Origin: Combretum micranthum
Lineage: Eukaryota; Streptophyta; Magnoliopsida; Myrtales; Combretaceae
NCBI GenBank assembly: GCA_024138025.1
Contig: JAMXBD010001207.1
Coordinates: 248,001 to 312,000, forward strand
Direction: 5' to 3'
Length of the DNA stretch: 64,000 bases
This document shows positions 24,532 through 37,029 of this stretch, piece by piece (within the stretch, counting starts at the first letter, position 1; each line of letters starts with the position of its first letter). A model generated the notes under the pieces. That model saw only the letters and a list, made by a program, of their open reading frames with translations. It made no database searches and was not told the DNA's origin. The position numbers and the translations under genes were made by a program.

Positions 24532-25404
24532 TGATAATTGCTATATAGCTCCTATAATTCCATGATGATTTGGACACTTTCAATTAATATTTTAAGTGAA
24601 AATCATCTAGAGTATAAAGTAGGTAGTTCCAAGAAACCCATACTTAATCCACCTTAGATTTAAGTTCAGCCATGTCAATAAGTCAAGCTAAGTCTCTTAT
24701 AGAGTGACAGTACTTATCTTGAATTGTGCTTAATTTGTAAGAGGAATGATTTGGAGAGCATAAAACATGTTAAGGAGGATAACACTTAGAAAATTGTTTA
24801 GAGAAATACCCATATGGCACGTAGCTAAGGTTATATAACTTATTGTGGAGATAAGTAATAAACTCAGTGGCCACCACACCCTCTGCCATGGGGCATATCA
24901 AGGGTCATATGAGCCTAGGGAAACAAAGTCTTTTGCTAATATTTTCATATACCCCTTAATATGGGGCATGTCAATGGGCACATAGGCCCAACGGTGAGCA
25001 CAGAGAGTCATACGTCCCTTGCTATGGGGCGAATGCAACTAAGAGCTATAGAGCATTCCATATGGCCCTTGTTATAGGCTGAATTCAAAAGAAAATCGAG
25101 CACAGAAGCTACCATGCCCCTTGCCATAGGGCATGGTGAAGGGCGTATCCGCTTAGAGGTAAGAAACAGTGAGTGCTATACCCCTTGCCATGGCATGTAG
25201 CGAAGGGCATATCAAATATAATCTACCTACCTTATTTAAAATGAAATTTTACACCCCTATTCTCATTTTCAACTCAACACACACTCTCTCATTCTCCCTT
25301 TTCTCTTTTTTTCTCTCTCTCTCTCTCTATTCTCTCTTCCACTCTCACAAACTCATAACACCTGCACTTACTTCACTTAACATCATCTTCACAGCGAATG
25401 AAAG
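24532..25404 (+). mobile_element. 5' LTR/leader of Athila-like element 2 (partial)
   Basis: Starts TGATAATTGCTAT and shares about 70 bp with the 3' LTR start at 29053, including CAATTxATATTTTAAGTGAAAATCATCTA. It then diverges but carries the same CCCCTTGCCATGGGGC-type motif several times (24886-25200). A (CT)n tract and a leader follow, ending at a strong splice donor, AAAG|GTATGT (25401-25410). No LTR end or primer site was recognised, so the 5' LTR looks rearranged. Confidence 0.5.
24880..25205. repeat. CCCCTTGCCATGGGGC-type palindrome array (5' copy)
   Basis: About six degenerate copies of an ATGCCCC...GGGGCAT inverted repeat at 50-70 bp spacing. The clearest is ATGCCCCTTGCCATAGGGCAT near 25110-25131. 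The same unit recurs at 29260-29445 in the 3' LTR. Confidence 0.7.
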
Positions 25405-26141
25405 GTATGTTTCCTCTTCACTCTTCTGTTTGGACTCTCTAGAACCCTAATTGCTTGGATTTTGACCTAAGGTATGAATTAGTGATATGAGCTAAAATTA
25501 ACTTGTTTGTTGGTGCTTCTATTGTGCTAGTCTTGTCTTCTTGCTTCAATTTGTGGTTCATTACATGTTGCATTGTTGTTACACATTTAAATTGCTCATG
25601 GGTATAGTTAGGGCTCATGCCAGAAATTTAGGTTTTCATTGATTTCCCTTTAGATCATGTGTTTAACATAGGGCTTTATGTTCCTCTGACATGAGTCACT
25701 ATCTATCATATATTTCTAGCAATTTGGCATCACACTTCATAAGATTGAGGAGGTAGTTTATGACATTCAAGTAATGAATTAGAACTGTAATCAAACTCAA
25801 CGCTCTTAGGAGATGTAATTCTTGCTTGTTATTGCATTCGCATTGTTCTTAATTGCCTTGCACATGTTGATCACGGTGTAATTCTCATAACAGCATGATG
25901 ATTAAGGATTGAGTATGTTATTTGTCTTATTCCATTGATGCTTAAAGTAAGTTAGCCCCATCATTCTTAAACATGTAGGCTAAGCTCATGAATGCAATGT
26001 GGTTCACCACACTTTATCCTAATCAAGTGCTTTCTTATCATATTCATGTTGGACAATCTTTGAAGCCATACCTTATACTCACTTGACTAACATGATAATT
26101 CCCCTATCTATCATTTATTCTCTCATTTTCTTTCTTTACAG
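25405..26141 (+). other. Predicted leader intron of element 2
   Basis: The donor AAAG|GTATGT and acceptor TTTCTTTACAG|, with a long pyrimidine tract, enclose 737 bp of noncoding DNA directly before the ORF. Element 1 has the same acceptor-then-ORF arrangement. Splicing upstream of a downstream ORF is known for the envelope-position genes of Athila-lineage plant elements. Whether that applies here is inference. Confidence 0.45.
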
Positions 26142-27252
26142 ATTCTACCAAAGAAGCAACAATAGTCTAAGAAAAGAAGTCGATCAGCTGACACAATTTC
26201 TAGCAACTCAACGAGAGTACCCAGAGCACTCACCAAGGAGGCTGCTAAAAAGTATAGAGAGTTGGTTGCTAGAGAGGAATTTCAACCTAATGCCTATCTA
26301 AACTAGCAACTTGTCAAGGAGTATGGGTTAACTCAACAATTTGAGAGGTTATTACTGACTCCACATAGGAAAACATTCTCTTTATTAATGAGAAGATCTA
26401 TAGAGAGGTGACCTTAGAATTTTTAGCCTCCTTCAAGCTTGTAAAACGTAATCGATACTTTAGCTTCAGAAATGAGGTCTCTTTCTGTGCTTTTGGTAGA
26501 CACCATACCATCTCCATCACTAAGTTCTATGAATACATGAGTCTTTATTCCCCTAAGTACTTACAATCGGATGAGTTCAAATTTATACCCACCTGTTGGC
26601 TAAGGACTTGGCACATGATCAATTTTGGGTATCAATTGCTAGGAGAACCCTTATGATGCATTACTATCAAGGGGGTCTCACTTGAAGAAAAAGAGTTATA
26701 GGATCCTCCACTCTTTGTTGGTCCATTCTCTAAATGGAAAATGAATAGTGTTAGAGTGGTTAGTCAGCTTGACCTATTTTTCACGTGGAGCACGATCAAT
26801 GGCTGACGAATTAATGTAGCTGTGGAGTTGGCATTTACACTAAAACAACAGGCACAAGTCTCTAAGAAAGGACTTTTTTGGAGTACCTACATCACTGGAC
26901 TACTCAAGAACATGAATGAATCCCTGATGAAGCACCTGAAGATGTAGTTGGTAAATCATACCCCATAAATGATGTTGCACTCAGATAATGGGGTATCTCC
27001 TAGACAATGGAAGAGGATGAGGATGAGGATGAGATTGATGCCAGGGATGAGCATACAAGGAAAATAAAGGAGCTCATAAAGGACGTTTGGAAGCTCAAAA
27101 AGAAAAACAAAAGCCTCAAAAAGCATATTGGTTCCATTGCAGAGGCTTTTGCCAAGAAGTTAAATGTTAAGCTTCCTGACTGCCTTAGCTCTTCTAGTAG
27201 TGATGAGGGAGAGTGTTCTAATCCTCAAGCTACTCAGGAGATATCCCTCTAA
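26142..27252 (+). pseudogene. Athila-type ORF remnant of element 2 (coiled coil)
   Basis: Begins right after the predicted acceptor, but at ATT where element 1 has ATG. The N-terminus is basic (KKRSRSAD). A middle domain has REEFQPNAYL, VKEYGL and VTLEFLASFK followed by SFRNEVSFCAFG and ISITKFYEYM, like the T-LEFLSS...FR...M-EFN layout of ATHILA ORF-1/plant transposon proteins. An acidic block (EEDEDEDEIDARDE) leads into a Lys/Glu heptad coiled coil (27055-27130). The C-terminal 81 codons are open, ending at 27252. At least four stops interrupt the rest. The protein's role is unknown. Element 2 shows no gag, protease, RT or integrase. Confidence 0.6.
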
Positions 27253-27521
27253 TTTAAGCAGTTAGCACTTCTGAAGCTGGTGGTGATGATGACAAGCTTT
27301 TTTAGGAGTTGATGCTTATGTGGCAGAATGACGAATATAAATCTTGGAGTAAAGCTTGGGCTCAAACGATGCAAGCACTAGTACCCTTGTAGTGAAGATG
27401 GAGACAAATGCTGAGCCCAAAGATGAAGAGGAGGATGATTAGTCCTCTTAGTGCTTATATATTATATATATATTATCTTAGCTTCCTTTTTCTATTTTTT
27501 TATAATTGATGCTTATGTGTG

Positions 27522-27568
<47 letters not shown>

Positions 27569-27811
27569 CTTATTTCTGTACTTATTTTGCTTACATTTAC
27601 TCTTACTCTAACTTTTCTAACACTAACTTCTTATATTGTTTTTTTTTTTTTATGAATGAATCATGATTACAGGAGCATTTTCTCATAACCTTGACATGTA
27701 AACTATATCAGTTTTTGTACTCTAACTAGAAGGGGGTGCTAGTTCTTGTCCCTCCTCTTTGAATTAATTCTTCCAATCTATTACCTTTCCTTATTTAAAC
27801 TTCAATGATAA

Positions 27812-27829
27812 GACATTGAGGACAATGTC
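27812..27829 (+). repeat. Conserved hairpin upstream of polypurine motif
   Basis: GACATTG-AGGA-CAATGTC, perfect 7-bp arms with a 4-base loop. The equivalent at 9271-9284 in element 1 keeps the loop sequence GGGA and 5-bp arms. It lies about 10 bp before AAGTGTGGGGA. Confidence 0.75.
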
Positions 27830-28464
27830 CTTAACAAGTGTGGGGATAGAAAGTAGATACCTTATAGAAGGACAAGAGAACTAAGGGTGTTATATGCTAA
27901 TTAGTGGTTCGAGTATAAAATGATAAAAAATTTACCAACATTATTGCTTGGCAATCGAACTTTGACATCATGATTGCATTTAAATAGAACTTCAATTCTT
28001 AGTAAATGAATTCCTCTAAAAAGATTTTGTGCACATTCATCCATGCCTTTTTTGGAATACTGATACTTAGTCAAAGTTATAGGATGGAATCATTGTGAAA
28101 CAAGCTTACTTGTTATTTAATGATGGAATTTAGAGTTAGAACTAAACAAGTTCCTTAGTAAAATGTTAATAGCCTTAATTTTTAAGTTTACTAGGATGCA
28201 TTTTCTCTCTTCAAAGATGTTAAGAGCTCTTTAATCTTTAGTGAAAGGGAAAATGAGATTTTTCACTTGAAATTCTTTCCATAGTACCTTTCTAGAATAT
28301 ATATATATATATATACACACACACATAAACACACACACACACACACACATAAAGAAAGGCTTAAAAGAAGCGAGCAAAAATCTATCTAGAGGAAAAAGGA
28401 AAAGATGGAGGGAAAAACGTCCCCCTTCTAAAGGCTAAATATGTAAATAAAGTGCTAAAATGAC

Positions 28465-28583
28465 AAATCTAGTTGACATGGGCAGGTCTTGGTCCCTTAG
28501 AAGATCAAGATTTGATCCTCGTTGTCAACTTGAACTAAAATATATAGAAAATGAGTTTAATGAAAATTTCAAAAAAAAAAAAA
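28465..28583 (+). mobile_element. Possible tRNA-derived SINE-like insert
   Basis: TAGTTGACATGGG resembles a pol III A box and GATTTGATCCTC a B box about 40 bp later. The segment ends in a run of about 15 A. This fits a short SINE, but no target duplication was found and the motif may simply belong to the element's own 3' region. Confidence 0.25.
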
Positions 28584-29052
28584 AATACAAAAAGGAGAGA
28601 AGCCTAAGGGAGAAATTGATGCAACATACTTTTACTCTAGATTACTATGCTTAGAGAGATAGTTGAGGGGGTTATATGCTTCCAAGTGGGTGGTTGAAGT
28701 GAACCAAGTCTCTTTTTACTCTGTTTGACCTTGTGTTTAATTTTAACTTTGAAAGCTATTCTTAAATAATAAGGGTAAAGCTTAGTTTACTCTGATCAAT
28801 TCTAGGAGTTTGACTAAAGTATCTTTCATACAATACTTCCATGATAGGTGAGGAGCACATTTATGAGATGGAGGAATTGCATTGAGCTTAAAGGACCAAA
28901 TTAATGATCATGATTTTGATGTTTGAGCTAATCTTGTCTTATGATGTCAATCAGGATTGATGATAAGTTCACTTGTGTTGAAACCTTCATTTGAGTTGAT
29001 GGCTTAATTTATTTTGCTTGAGGATAAGCAAAGATTTAAGTGTGGGAAAATT

Positions 29053-30468
29053 TGATAATTGCTATGGCACCTTCAATTCTAAGATGATTTTGACTCTTTC
29101 AATTGATATTTTAAGTGAAAATCATCTAAAAATAATCTAGGATTGGTACTTAATTGATTGAACTGTTAATTTCAAGTAAAATGGAGCTAAATGTGATCAA
29201 ATCCAGTGAAATTGACAAAGAAAAGAAGTGGCAAGCGTGATCCTAGATCCATATGCCTCGTAGTAAGGGTGATGATGTGTGTATTCAAGGTCAGAAAGGC
29301 ATATGCCTCATGCCATGCCCCATATTGAGGGGCATATCAACCACAATGGAGACATAAGCTACCATGCCCCATATCATGGGGCATAGTAACCCAGATGTAT
29401 ATTTAAAATGTACAACGCCCTTTGCGACGAGGTGTGGTAAGGGGTGTATCAAGTCAAGCGCTCTTGGTTTTATTTTATTTTCTCGGATTTTTAAGGCCTA
29501 TATATATATATAGCATCCAAAATTTGAGAGGAGGAGCCATAACATTTTTGAAGGTTTTTGAGTAGAAATTTGAGAGCATTCACAAAGGCAAACAACTAAG
29601 AAAATTCAAGATTCAAGACATCCAAGTTTCAATTTCAAGGTTGTAATCATGAATTCCATTTTCTCTTTCAGATTTTGTGTTTATTTTGTTAATCTCATGG
29701 AGGATTAAACCTTAGATCTAGGTCTTTAGCGAATATTATTTTGTCATGTGGTGAGGATTTACACTTAATGAAATCTTGTTAAGGGTCTTATGTTCAATTG
29801 CAAGTTATGTTATTATTTCTTAGATTCATATATCTAGGGTATGAATTTATGATTGATATCATTTAAGTTAATTGTGAAATTGCATTTATGATTAAATCTA
29901 TGCAATTGATGAAGTTTGATTGTAATTCTAGAGATAGGATAGCAAAAACCTTCTATTGTTGATTGAATTGTTGATGAGTTCATGTTCTTCATGTGATCCT
30001 ATGTTGCTATTGATTGAGGAGAGATCCTAATTGATAAACCTAGGGTTAAATAGATTAGTAGACTTGAGAGAGTTATTAGCTTGATTTTATAGAACTTTAC
30101 AGTGTAAGAACTCAATATTGATAATTCTTAAATTATGAGGATTCACATAATAAAATAGGAATAGAATGAGACCTAGGTTGCTTTGATTCTTGAGTTGCCC
30201 CTTGTTGTTTGTTGTTAGTGATCTTTGCTTGATTTTAATAGAATTATAGTATTTGTTAATTAATAGTTTAGGAAAAAATCACTCTTAATTGGTGATCAGA
30301 TAATAGGGATGGAGTTAATAGTAACAATTGGTTTATCTCTGTAGGATGACCTCGTGCTTAGCACTACATTGTGTTCACAATAGAGACACTTGCCTATTGT
30401 TTCGTGGTTGGGTTTAGGAATGGGTATTATATTTTAAAACTATGGTTGATATCCATCACGCTTATTAG
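29053..30468 (+). mobile_element. 3' LTR of Athila-like element 2
   Basis: Starts TGATAATTGCTATGGC immediately after the polypurine tract. It contains the GCCCC/GGGGC palindrome array, a TATA-rich promoter (CCTATATATATATAGC near 29490), a long U5, and the TGTAGGATGACCTCGTGCTTAG end motif of the lineage near 30340. The likely end is ATCCATCA at about 30468. About 1.4 kb; no target duplication could be confirmed. Confidence 0.65.
29364..29384 (+). repeat. Perfect 21-bp hairpin in the element-2 3' LTR
   Basis: ATGCCCCAT-ATC-ATGGGGCAT: 9-bp perfect arms with a 3-base loop. It is the best-preserved member of the array spanning 29260-29445. Confidence 0.85.
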
Positions 30469-33400
30469 TGTATCTATGAGAACAAAACATGGATTAATCT
30501 AAGTTATGACTAAATTATTCAGTTGAAGAAACACTGATTAATTAAAGAAACAATTATTTATCAACCCATATCAATTTCATGAACAAGAAGTACCAATTTT
30601 ATACTCGTAACTAGGAATTCTATAGTTTGATTTAATTTTTTAGTAACAAATATACTTTATTAAAATTCACTATATCTACATACGTCCAAATATATCACTA
30701 AAACATTGCAAACGGCCATGTGAATTCTTCTAATTATGCACACGAATGGCTTAAGTGAAAATCTATATAAAAATTGTAGGTTTAATAGAATGACAAAACC
30801 TAATAGACTTGAATCATGTTTAGCTTCAAATCGAACTTAAATTTAGACAAAATTGAATCCAAAGTAACCTAAAAAGTTGAACTCAATAGCAAAAAAAAAA
30901 AAAAAAAAAAGAAAAAAAAAAGCCAAGCTCAAACTCTAACCTCGAGCTTAAATGTAAAAGTAGGTTGTCACTAGCTAAATTCAAAATAGTAGCTAATATG
31001 AATTTGAAAATTGAAGAAACTATCGAAACTAGTCTTCTAATAGGATTGATGCGAATTCGATTACCCACTTCCCACCATTTGGGAGAAAATAATTTGTGTA
31101 CATATGTACACATATATCTATATATTACTTTGTCCATGATGTATAATGAATTGTAAAAATTCTCTTCTAACTCCTTTCGTACTTGTTGTATTGGGAAAAA
31201 ATTAATAAAATCATCATTTTTGTTTACCTTTTCATCATATGTATATGTAAAAGGAAAATGTTTTCCTAAAGTACTTAGTGAATAATTAAATTTGGAAAAT
31301 TTTAATTTATACCTTTTTTTTGTGGATTTGCAATTAGTGTGTCAAAAAGGTGTTATGAGGATGTGTGGTATCAATAGAAATATAGGAATTGGGATACGTT
31401 TGGTTTTGTTCATCTAAAACCCTAATTGATCTACTAGTATGATTATAATATTTCATTTCTCTTATTGATATTATTGTAGCAGCTCAATTTACATGTTTGG
31501 CATCTGATCTTATAATTATCCGATATAGTATTTGTTGTACTGAATGATTTATCAAATATTTGGTCTGTACATTACTTGCATGTTTCCTTAAGCATTCGAC
31601 CCTATCATTTCATTAGCTATCATCACATGGTCTTTTACTCTACGTATAGTAAGATTATTAGATCATGCTAAGGTTTCTAGGGTCTTATGCCAAACCGAAA
31701 ATAAAGTATTTTTTTATTGCGAATTTAACCATAATATTTACATATAAGCTTATCGAATTTTTCAGGATTTGTAGCTAATCTTATTAGTGCATCCATAAAA
31801 TTATAAGGTTTAGTTTTTGTGTTGAAATTAGAGGAAATAATATGATTACTAACTCGCCAAATAAAAATTACACAAATACAATTTATATAAAATTAATTAC
31901 ACAAATACAATTTATAATTCATGTGTAAACATGAATCCAATGTTTAACAAACGATTTAGGACGAATCGCTCATAAGAAATGCAATTCATTAAGGCCACAT
32001 ATAAATTGCCTTTTTAAAATGCAATTTAGTGATATATATGTTTCACTGAATCACATGTTTGAAATGCACTTATTTTGTTGAACCATGAATCTCAGCTTAG
32101 AAATACAATTTAGCATTACTAATTACGTAATTAAAATCATCTTATTTGTATTTAAGTATTTTTTTTCTAAAAGATCAGTAGACACATGTTTCACTTGTTG
32201 AAATCATATTAATGGTTAATATTTATGAATTCAATTGAGCATCACATATTTGGCAAAGTAATTTAAACATCACATAATCAAAACCATGAAATGGAACATC
32301 ACAATCCACAAAGTCAAACCAAATAATTTTCCTCCTAATAATCTTTTCCTAATATATAGAAATGGAAAGAATCTAGTTGTTCATAAACCTCATCAAATGA
32401 GGCTTTGTTGGGAAAATTCATCACTATAAAGTCCTTTCTAGGGGTGAGCATGATTTAGGTAACTGGTCCATCACTCATTTTATTTAAACCGAACTAAAAT
32501 GATCAGTTTTTCAATATCTTAATATGAAACTAGTCAATTATTAATGGTGAACTAAATAATTTTCCTCATAATAATTTTTTTCTAATATATAGAAATGCAA
32601 ATAATCTAGTTGTTCATTTATCTTATGGAAGGTGGTTTTGTTGGGAAAATCCAACACTAGTAAGTCCCTTTTAGGGGTAGGCACGATTCAATTATCCGGT
32701 TCATCAATCATTTTTTTAACCAAACTAAAATGAGTAGTTTTTTAATATCTAAATTACAAACCAATTAATTATTAATCATAAACCTTCTTAGAGATTAACC
32801 TTTTTTTTAGTTAGTTTTTTTCGATTTTCGATTTTTACCCATTCAACATATGGTTAATCAAAAGTTGCAGTTTATCATATTTTTTAGGTATAACCATAAA
32901 GAATTAGATAATTTTGTTTCATAATTATATTTGAAAATTGCAAATTAACAAGTCATATCATATAATTACATTCAAAAATTGAAAATCAACAAATCAAATA
33001 ACAAAAAAAAAAAAAAAACCAACAAATCAAGAACATAAGTTTAATTCTAGTTCATAAGGTTTGAAGTTGAATACCAATATTGCACAAATTAAAACTTTAT
33101 ATCTACTTCATATTCCAAATTACAATACAATAATTAAAAACTTATTTAATATATAAGTTATGTCTATTTATATTTTTGAAATATTAATTAAATTTATATA
33201 TTATATATATTGAAAACCATCGGTTTTTATTGGTTATAAACCAAAATCAAAACTAAAAACCAAAAAAATTAAAAACTCTAACCCTAAATTGAAACCAATA
33301 AATCGATTAATCATATTTTTCAGATTAGTTTTTTGGGTTTGATTTTTATTTTTCGGTTTCATTGTTTTTTTAATTCCTAGTCCTTTTCCATGTAAAATTG

Positions 33401-36349
33401 GTGTCTCATTCCCCTAATTACTTTCTTTATGATAGAATAATAACTTCACCATGATACAAATATATTTTCATGTTACGTATTCGTGTTAGTATAAAAAATA
33501 GACTCATGGATCTATACATTATTTGCAAGATGCATATTTTTGTTGTATTATGGATCATGATACCTAATTTCTTTGGTAAATTGTTATTTGCCTTACTATA
33601 AAATTAATAAATAAACATAGTATGTACGCCTTTTACATAGTTTGGATCATGACACTACATTCAAATATTATCTGTGGTGTTCAACTCCATATACACATCC
33701 TTGCATTCTAGAAAACCTGTTAGCAAATAAAAAAAATGTTCTTGTTTATATATATATACACATATAGATATATATATGTTTTATCTTCTGGCTAAGACGG
33801 CAAATTGCTGAAAGACCATGTACATTTTTATGAAAATAATGAAAATGAAGATATTTTTGTCCAAATGAGATGGTAATCGTGTCCAAATACCAAATGGTCC
33901 AAATAATAACGATAATATGAACTAGAAATCAAAATAATGTAATTGAAGAAATTATTAAAAATAGTTGTTATATGATCACTAAGACTAGATAGTTAAAATA
34001 CAGTAAAGAGCTAGAGACATAGGTGAAAAAACTAATAGCGGGTATTCGGCATAAGAAAAAGGAAATTAACCCTCCTTGGTTTAATATAAAGTCCATCTCA
34101 AAAGTGGAGGAAGAATTGATGTTGATAATATTAGATGGATTTGCATATTTTGGTTGAAAAAAATGGATATATACTTGATTTAGTGGTAATCCACTTTCTT
34201 AAAGGAATAAAGTTACGAGGTATAGAGTATATATTCTTCTTGGAGTTTGGTTATCATATGAGATAAATAGATAAGACAATGGTTATTGTCTTGATTATTG
34301 CAAGATGATGACAATCTAACCACTACAGTACGCCTAGAAGGAAAAAGTATGGAAGAAATGTCTGAAATATTCCTATTACAATAAGCTACTAAACCTTGAA
34401 GAGGAATAATTAAAGTAACAGATAGTTTTTCTTTGATTGTGGCCTGCAGTCACGTGGAAACACCCAAATCATAGTAATAGTTGGAATTAGAGAAATATAA
34501 ACCAATGAAAAAATGCTAGTGATGGTCCATCTTATTGAATAAATAGGTAAGCCTGGGGTAGAACTACAACGATATAGATATTAATATATTGTAAATTCAT
34601 TAATGGCTTAATGTAAAAACTTATATGTTATGTAACTATAATAAGTGTGACTATAATTATAATGATACTATATTGATTAGGAAGTATGACCAACATTGAC
34701 ATGGTTATTTGACAAATCATGTGTGTCATAAAATGACGAAACAGTAGCCACCCCTACCAAAGAGCTAACAAATCTAACAAGAGTAAATTGATGGAAAAAC
34801 TGTCTTTAGGCTCATGCCAAACTGTACCTAAAATTCATATACAACTGCACTATAATATCGGAAACATACACCGAAACCCAGTAACAAATATTCATCAATT
34901 ATCAAAATATAATATTTATTGAACATTTCATTGTAGGTATATTCCAATTACTGTTAAAGATCACTATGGTCTTATATGATATTTTTTTATATGTGAAGTA
35001 GGGCACCTTTTACGATCCTATCGACGGGATCGTCCAGTCAACCATCTAACTATTAAAATAAATATAGTAATTAGAATATTAACTATTTTAGTGATCTCAT
35101 TATATTTGAATATGATATAAACCATTAGATAGTGATAAGGCTAGTCACATCAAAATTAACGATGAAACCATAAAATTTATCCTGAAATAGTTATATAAAG
35201 CGAGTTTGGAAAGTTTGTGAGTTTATTGAGAACTTCTGCATTTTTCACTCTAATTTTCTCATTTTTTTACACTATCTGTGTATTATTAAAGTGTTAGCGG
35301 GATCTTGGTAATATAAAATTGGTGTTTACATATGGTGTACATAGATTGTCACTAAAAATGTGCACATTTTACCCTAGTTGCTAAACGTTCTCATTTTGTA
35401 TCATCAAAAGTTATTTCATTCATATTTTATATTTTACTTCCACTTTACAAAATTTATTTTATTATATAACAATCCCTACTTAAATTGTTAGTTAACTTTC
35501 ATGTGTTTTTGGGAAAAGGAAAAAAGTGCCACCCCCCAAAAAAAAAAAAAAAAAAAAAAAAAAAAGACTCTCCAAAGTTCCGAACATGTGGAAAATAATT
35601 TCACGAGTACCAGAGTTGGGTGACTCACATGAGGCTTGTTCTTGATGATAAATAAATCAAACGATAAATTGTTTCACGTACGCAATGAAAGAAACAAAAA
35701 AATATATGCTTTTTGGTCTTTTTTTTGTCATTATACAAAAACTCATATTAAGAAATAGAAATTTTATAATAGAAAATTAATAAGATAGTTATATTTCTAC
35801 ATATAAAATTAGTGATGATGATTTTTACGATATAAATTTATATTCTAAAAAATTATCTTTAAATCCCAGTATTTTTTTTTTTTAACTGTGTTTATAGAAG
35901 ACTGGTAGCCAAACAAAGAGAACGAGAGACCATGAGCATTAGATTCAGCACAGACACCCCAAGAATCTTCAGTAGGTTTTTCTGGGCTTGTGAATGAGAA
36001 GCTGCCATGGAGTAATCAACTGTGTGCCAATGCGACACAACATGTTTAACTATTGTTGTTCAATTATATAACCCTAAGTCCTCATCTTTCTACATTCTTT
36101 GGTTTACTCCTCCTAATGTTACTCCTAAGTGTCTGGATTATGATCCAAAGCGATCAAAGATGGATTATTGAATTTACGTTGCACGAGTTTCGTTTCAAGT
36201 TTTTCTAGGAGTAGGTTTTGATCTATTTTCATCCATTTTTTCCATAATGAAGTATGAAAACGTCCATTTCTTCTATAGAAAATATTTTACGTCTTATATA
36301 TATATATATATTATATATTAATTAAGGTTTATTCTATGTAGTATTCGAA
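30469..36349. other. Gene-free AT-rich DNA
   Basis: Nearly 6 kb with no convincing coding frame on either strand. What is visible: A-runs (30891-30910, 33002-33018, 35538-35565), TA-rich tracts (33750-33780, 36298-36320), a tandem duplication (32319-32790), an AACC/GGTT-rich inverted-repeat stretch (33220-33370), and a 22-bp near-palindrome around ACGATCC...GGATCGT (35015-35036). No terminal repeats or transposase could be identified. It may be ordinary intergenic DNA or very old transposon remains. Confidence 0.6.
32319..32790. repeat. Tandem duplication, period about 233 bp
   Basis: AAATAATTTTCCTC at 32321 recurs at 32554. Matching landmarks follow in both units: TAATATATAGAAATG, AATCTAGTTGTTCAT, TTTGTTGGGAAAAT, AGGGGT(G)AGCA(T/C)GATT, AACTAAAATGA and AATTATTAAT. 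Each unit contains a hAT-MITE-like AGGGGTGxGCA motif. Identity looks like about 80 percent by eye. Confidence 0.8.
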
Positions 36350-37026
36350 CATAACGGTGTGTAATGGGGCTTTAAAAATATAAATATAAATTTTATTTAT
36401 TTTGGCTTGATTCGTGAGCTAAGTAACAGGGCTTGATGAGTCCGATTCAATTATTGGGATGGCTTGGAGAGATTTGGCTTGGTGGGTTTAGAATAGGGAT
36501 CGTTGGACCGGTCTGCCGCATCCAACCTTTCTCAGGCAGGCTCATGCACACACAAGAAATAACTACAGGCCTTGGCCCATGAGGAGCTCATTCATGATAA
36601 GCATGAATTGATCTTGCTCCATCTCATCCATTAATCACTGAAGTGATCTGACAGTAATCATCCACGTTGCGTGCCTATAAATATTCAGTCACTCCTCCTT
36701 CTCATTTGTAACTTTTGGAGATAAAAGACAAATAACAGTCTATAAATGAGGTTCTATTCAAAAAGATCAAATAAGGTAACTCAAGTGATTTATACTCCAA
36801 CTGCTCAAGAACTGTAAGGTTGATGCATGAGGTCTACTTAAGTTCCTTTATTTGTCACTTGTGCATTTGAGATACTGAGATTGCCTGTTCCTCCTCCCTT
36901 GTCATTCTCTCCAAGCCATCCCGTCATCAAGTATCATTTCCTCAACAGCACTCTGAAGTCATGTGCCAAGCGCGAGATTCACGTGACGCGTACTTGACCA
37001 CTATCAACAAGAATCCCACATCTACA
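36350..37026 (+). mobile_element. 5' LTR of the gag/PMD gypsy element
   Basis: The 3' end is firm: CATCTACA at 37019-37026, followed three bases later by a primer binding site. The last 174 bp (36853-37026) are matched by 43109-43282 at equal length. Upstream is a convincing promoter, TATAAATA at 36676-36683 with a C/T-rich leader, so the true LTR probably starts well upstream, near TGTAATGGGGC at 36360. The start is not certain. Confidence 0.7.
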
Positions 37027-37029
37027 TTT

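Larger units (their letters stand above)
27253..29052 (+). other. 3' noncoding region of element 2
   Basis: No gene. Contains an acidic-tail remnant to about 27440, a GA microsatellite (27525-27569), the perfect hairpin GACATTG-4-CAATGTC (27812-27829), an internal polypurine-like AAGTGTGGGGA (27836-27846), TA/CA repeats (28298-28349) and a possible SINE (28465-28583). It ends in AGCAAAGATTTAAGTGTGGG and AAAATT, the polypurine tract before the LTR at 29053. Confidence 0.55.

Noticed and set aside
24880..25205. Satellite DNA
   Set aside because: The repeated motif is a short palindrome with unrelated DNA between copies, not a head-to-tail monomer.
27451..27666. 71-codon open frame through the GA microsatellite
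   Set aside because: It is generated by the simple repeat (Arg-Glu run) in the 3' region of element 2.
36853..37026. TRIM-type miniature element with 174-bp LTRs
   Set aside because: The element is over 6 kb, carries gag and PMD, and has a promoter upstream of the 174-bp segment; a truncated 3' LTR explains it better.
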